Origin: Planctomycetota bacterium
GTDB lineage: Bacteria > Planctomycetota > JACQVV01 > JASMLP01
Direction of reading: 5' to 3'
Length of the DNA stretch: 34,805 bases
Assembly: GCA_030748635.1 (NCBI GenBank)
Contig: JASMLP010000111.1
Span: 1-34,805, forward strand
The position numbers and the translations under genes are program-made. The notes under the pieces were generated by a model. It saw only the letters and a program-made list of their open reading frames with translations, had not been told where the DNA came from and ran no database searches. Positions 34,044-34,805 of the stretch are shown here, one piece after another (the stretch's first letter is position 1; every line of letters starts with the position of its first letter).

Positions 34044-34490
34044 ATGACTAAAAACGCCCAAGAGGTTCTGGGTTGGATTCAATCTCAAACCCAAGCATAC
34101 CGCCGCATGGCCGAGTTGGGCCGCAATGAAGATCCCGAAGCGAGTATGGACGGAGAACGTTTGATCGAACTCGTCACACAAAAATCCCAAATTCTTACCC
34201 AGGTGGATGAAATCGAAATTCACCTCGGCCCGATCAAGCAAAACTGGGGAGGCTTTTTGGACTCCATCGATCCGGCACATCACGATTCTCTCCGCGAAGC
34301 GATGGAAACCCTCCGTAGCACACTTCGCGAACTGGTCGAGCAAGAACTCGGCCAGCAGACCGAACTCAAAGAAAAGATGAACTCCGTTTCTGGCCACATC
34401 AAACAGACCATTCAGGGACAAAAAGCGGGCAAAGCGTATCAATCACGCCCCCAATCTCCCAACAACCGCTTCATGGATAAGAAGGGTTAA
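34044..34490 (+). CDS. FlgN-like flagellar chaperone candidate
   Basis: A 148-residue all-helical, charged protein. The central helix (GERLIELVTQKSQILTQVDEIEIHL) and the C-terminal SPNNRFMDKKG resemble FlgN-family export chaperones, which hold hook-associated proteins FlgK/FlgL before secretion and often end in a short RFxDRRG-like tail. The similarity is by pattern only and could be missed or overcalled; another helical cytoplasmic protein is possible. AAGGAAGA lies about eight bases before the ATG. The next gene, 7 bases on, is a FlrB-like kinase, and that supports a flagellar context. Confidence 0.55.
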   Translation: MTKNAQEVLGWIQSQTQAYRRMAELGRNEDPEASMDGERLIELVTQKSQILTQVDEIEIHLGPIKQNWGGFLDSIDPAHHDSLREAMETLRSTLRELVEQELGQQTELKEKMNSVSGHIKQTIQGQKAGKAYQSRPQSPNNRFMDKKG

Positions 34491-34497
34491 TCACCCC

Positions 34498-34805
34498 ATG
34501 ACAACGCCAGCCCAATCCTCTTTGCAGCTTGATGGTATTTCCGAGCTTCTCGAAAACTTCAGTCGAGTCACCGAAGAATTGCAAGGGAGCCACCAACGCC
34601 TGGAACAGGAGGTGGGTCGTTTACAAAAAGAGCTTGCCGCCAAGAACCGTCTTCTCGCCCGCAAAAAACGGCTGGCCCTTCTGGGAGAAATGGCGGCTGG
34701 AGTGGCTCACGAAATTCGCAATCCACTGGGAAGTATCCGTCTCAACGCCAGCCTGTTAATGAGAGATCTCAAAGATTCCCCCGACTTAATAGATCTCGTC
34801 TCTCC
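34498..34805 (+). CDS. N-terminal part of a FlrB/AtoS-like sensor histidine kinase (3' end outside window)
   Basis: About 102 residues are visible. The N-terminal part is a coiled coil (about 15-60, LQGSHQRLEQEVGRLQKELAAK) with no membrane helix or signal, so this is a soluble sensor. The HisKA motif follows: LALLGEMAAGVAHEIRNPLGSIR, with the phosphorylated His in AHEIRNPL near residue 75. This sequence resembles FlrB/FleS, the cytoplasmic kinases that activate flagellar class III genes through a sigma54 response regulator. The catalytic ATPase domain and any partner regulator are beyond the window. The start ATG at 34498 is seven bases after the FlgN-like stop, so translation is probably coupled. 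Confidence 0.85.
   Translation, partial: MTTPAQSSLQLDGISELLENFSRVTEELQGSHQRLEQEVGRLQKELAAKNRLLARKKRLALLGEMAAGVAHEIRNPLGSIRLNASLLMRDLKDSPDLIDLVS

Noticed and set aside
1..34805. CRISPR arrays, insertion sequences, integrases, toxin-antitoxin or phage-defence modules
   Set aside because: No spaced direct repeats, terminal inverted repeats, transposase motifs or toxin/antitoxin pairs were recognised anywhere in the window.

Overview
The window looks like chromosomal DNA of a free-living, Gram-negative-type bacterium of moderate GC content, most plausibly from the Planctomycetota/PVC neighbourhood. Four things point there: a very long ResB-CcsA fusion preceded by a small GWK-type gene, a large Ser/Thr kinase with zinc ribbon, TPR and HEAT-like repeats, a PilZ/HATPase/STAS regulatory pair, and FlgT/LPP20-type envelope proteins beside FlgN-like and FlrB-like genes. 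This placement is an inference. There are no rRNA genes, insertion sequences, CRISPR arrays or phage genes. One tRNA gene is present and it is tRNA-Sec (selC). Coding density is high, and the only gene-free stretch over 300 bases is 23660-24150.

Layout. 1-3585 (+): end of a small envelope-type gene, then a ResB-CcsA cytochrome c maturation fusion. 3640-4527 (-): a FolD whose catalytic Lys and Asp are replaced. 4628-5440 (+): a rhomboid-fold protein without the protease residues. 5562-6826 (+): a PilZ-HATPase protein translationally coupled to a STAS protein. 6840-7460 (-): lspA. 7516-10254 (+): manA, an RluB-type pseudouridine synthase and a galactokinase-like protein without catalytic residues. 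10244-23659 (-): six genes that could form one 13-kb transcript. In transcription order they are a mammalian-sAC-like adenylyl cyclase (two cyclase domains, P-loop ATPase, TPR), a receptor-like Ser/Thr kinase, a membrane coiled-coil protein, a YqeB-type selenium/molybdenum protein, an unknown protein, and purD. 24151-31167 (+): a CsgG-like lipoprotein, a four-repeat LPP20/FlgP-like secreted protein, two FlgT-like secreted paralogues, a small lipoprotein candidate, and selA. 31237-31333 (-): selC. 31521-34805 (+): a membrane TPR protein, a FlgN-like protein and the start of a FlrB/AtoS-like histidine kinase.

How the parts fit. The right half reads as an envelope/flagellum-associated locus: H-ring-type proteins on one side, FlgN-like and histidine kinase genes on the other, with selA/selC lying between. 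Selenium use is indicated three times (YqeB, SelA, tRNA-Sec), although selB and selD are not in the window. Signalling is rich: predicted bicarbonate/cAMP signalling coupled to Ser/Thr phosphorylation, and a separate partner-switch module that may sense c-di-GMP. Three metabolic or membrane families (FolD, galactokinase, rhomboid) appear here with key catalytic residues missing or changed.

All family assignments were made by reading motifs. No database search was possible, so weak families are marked as such.
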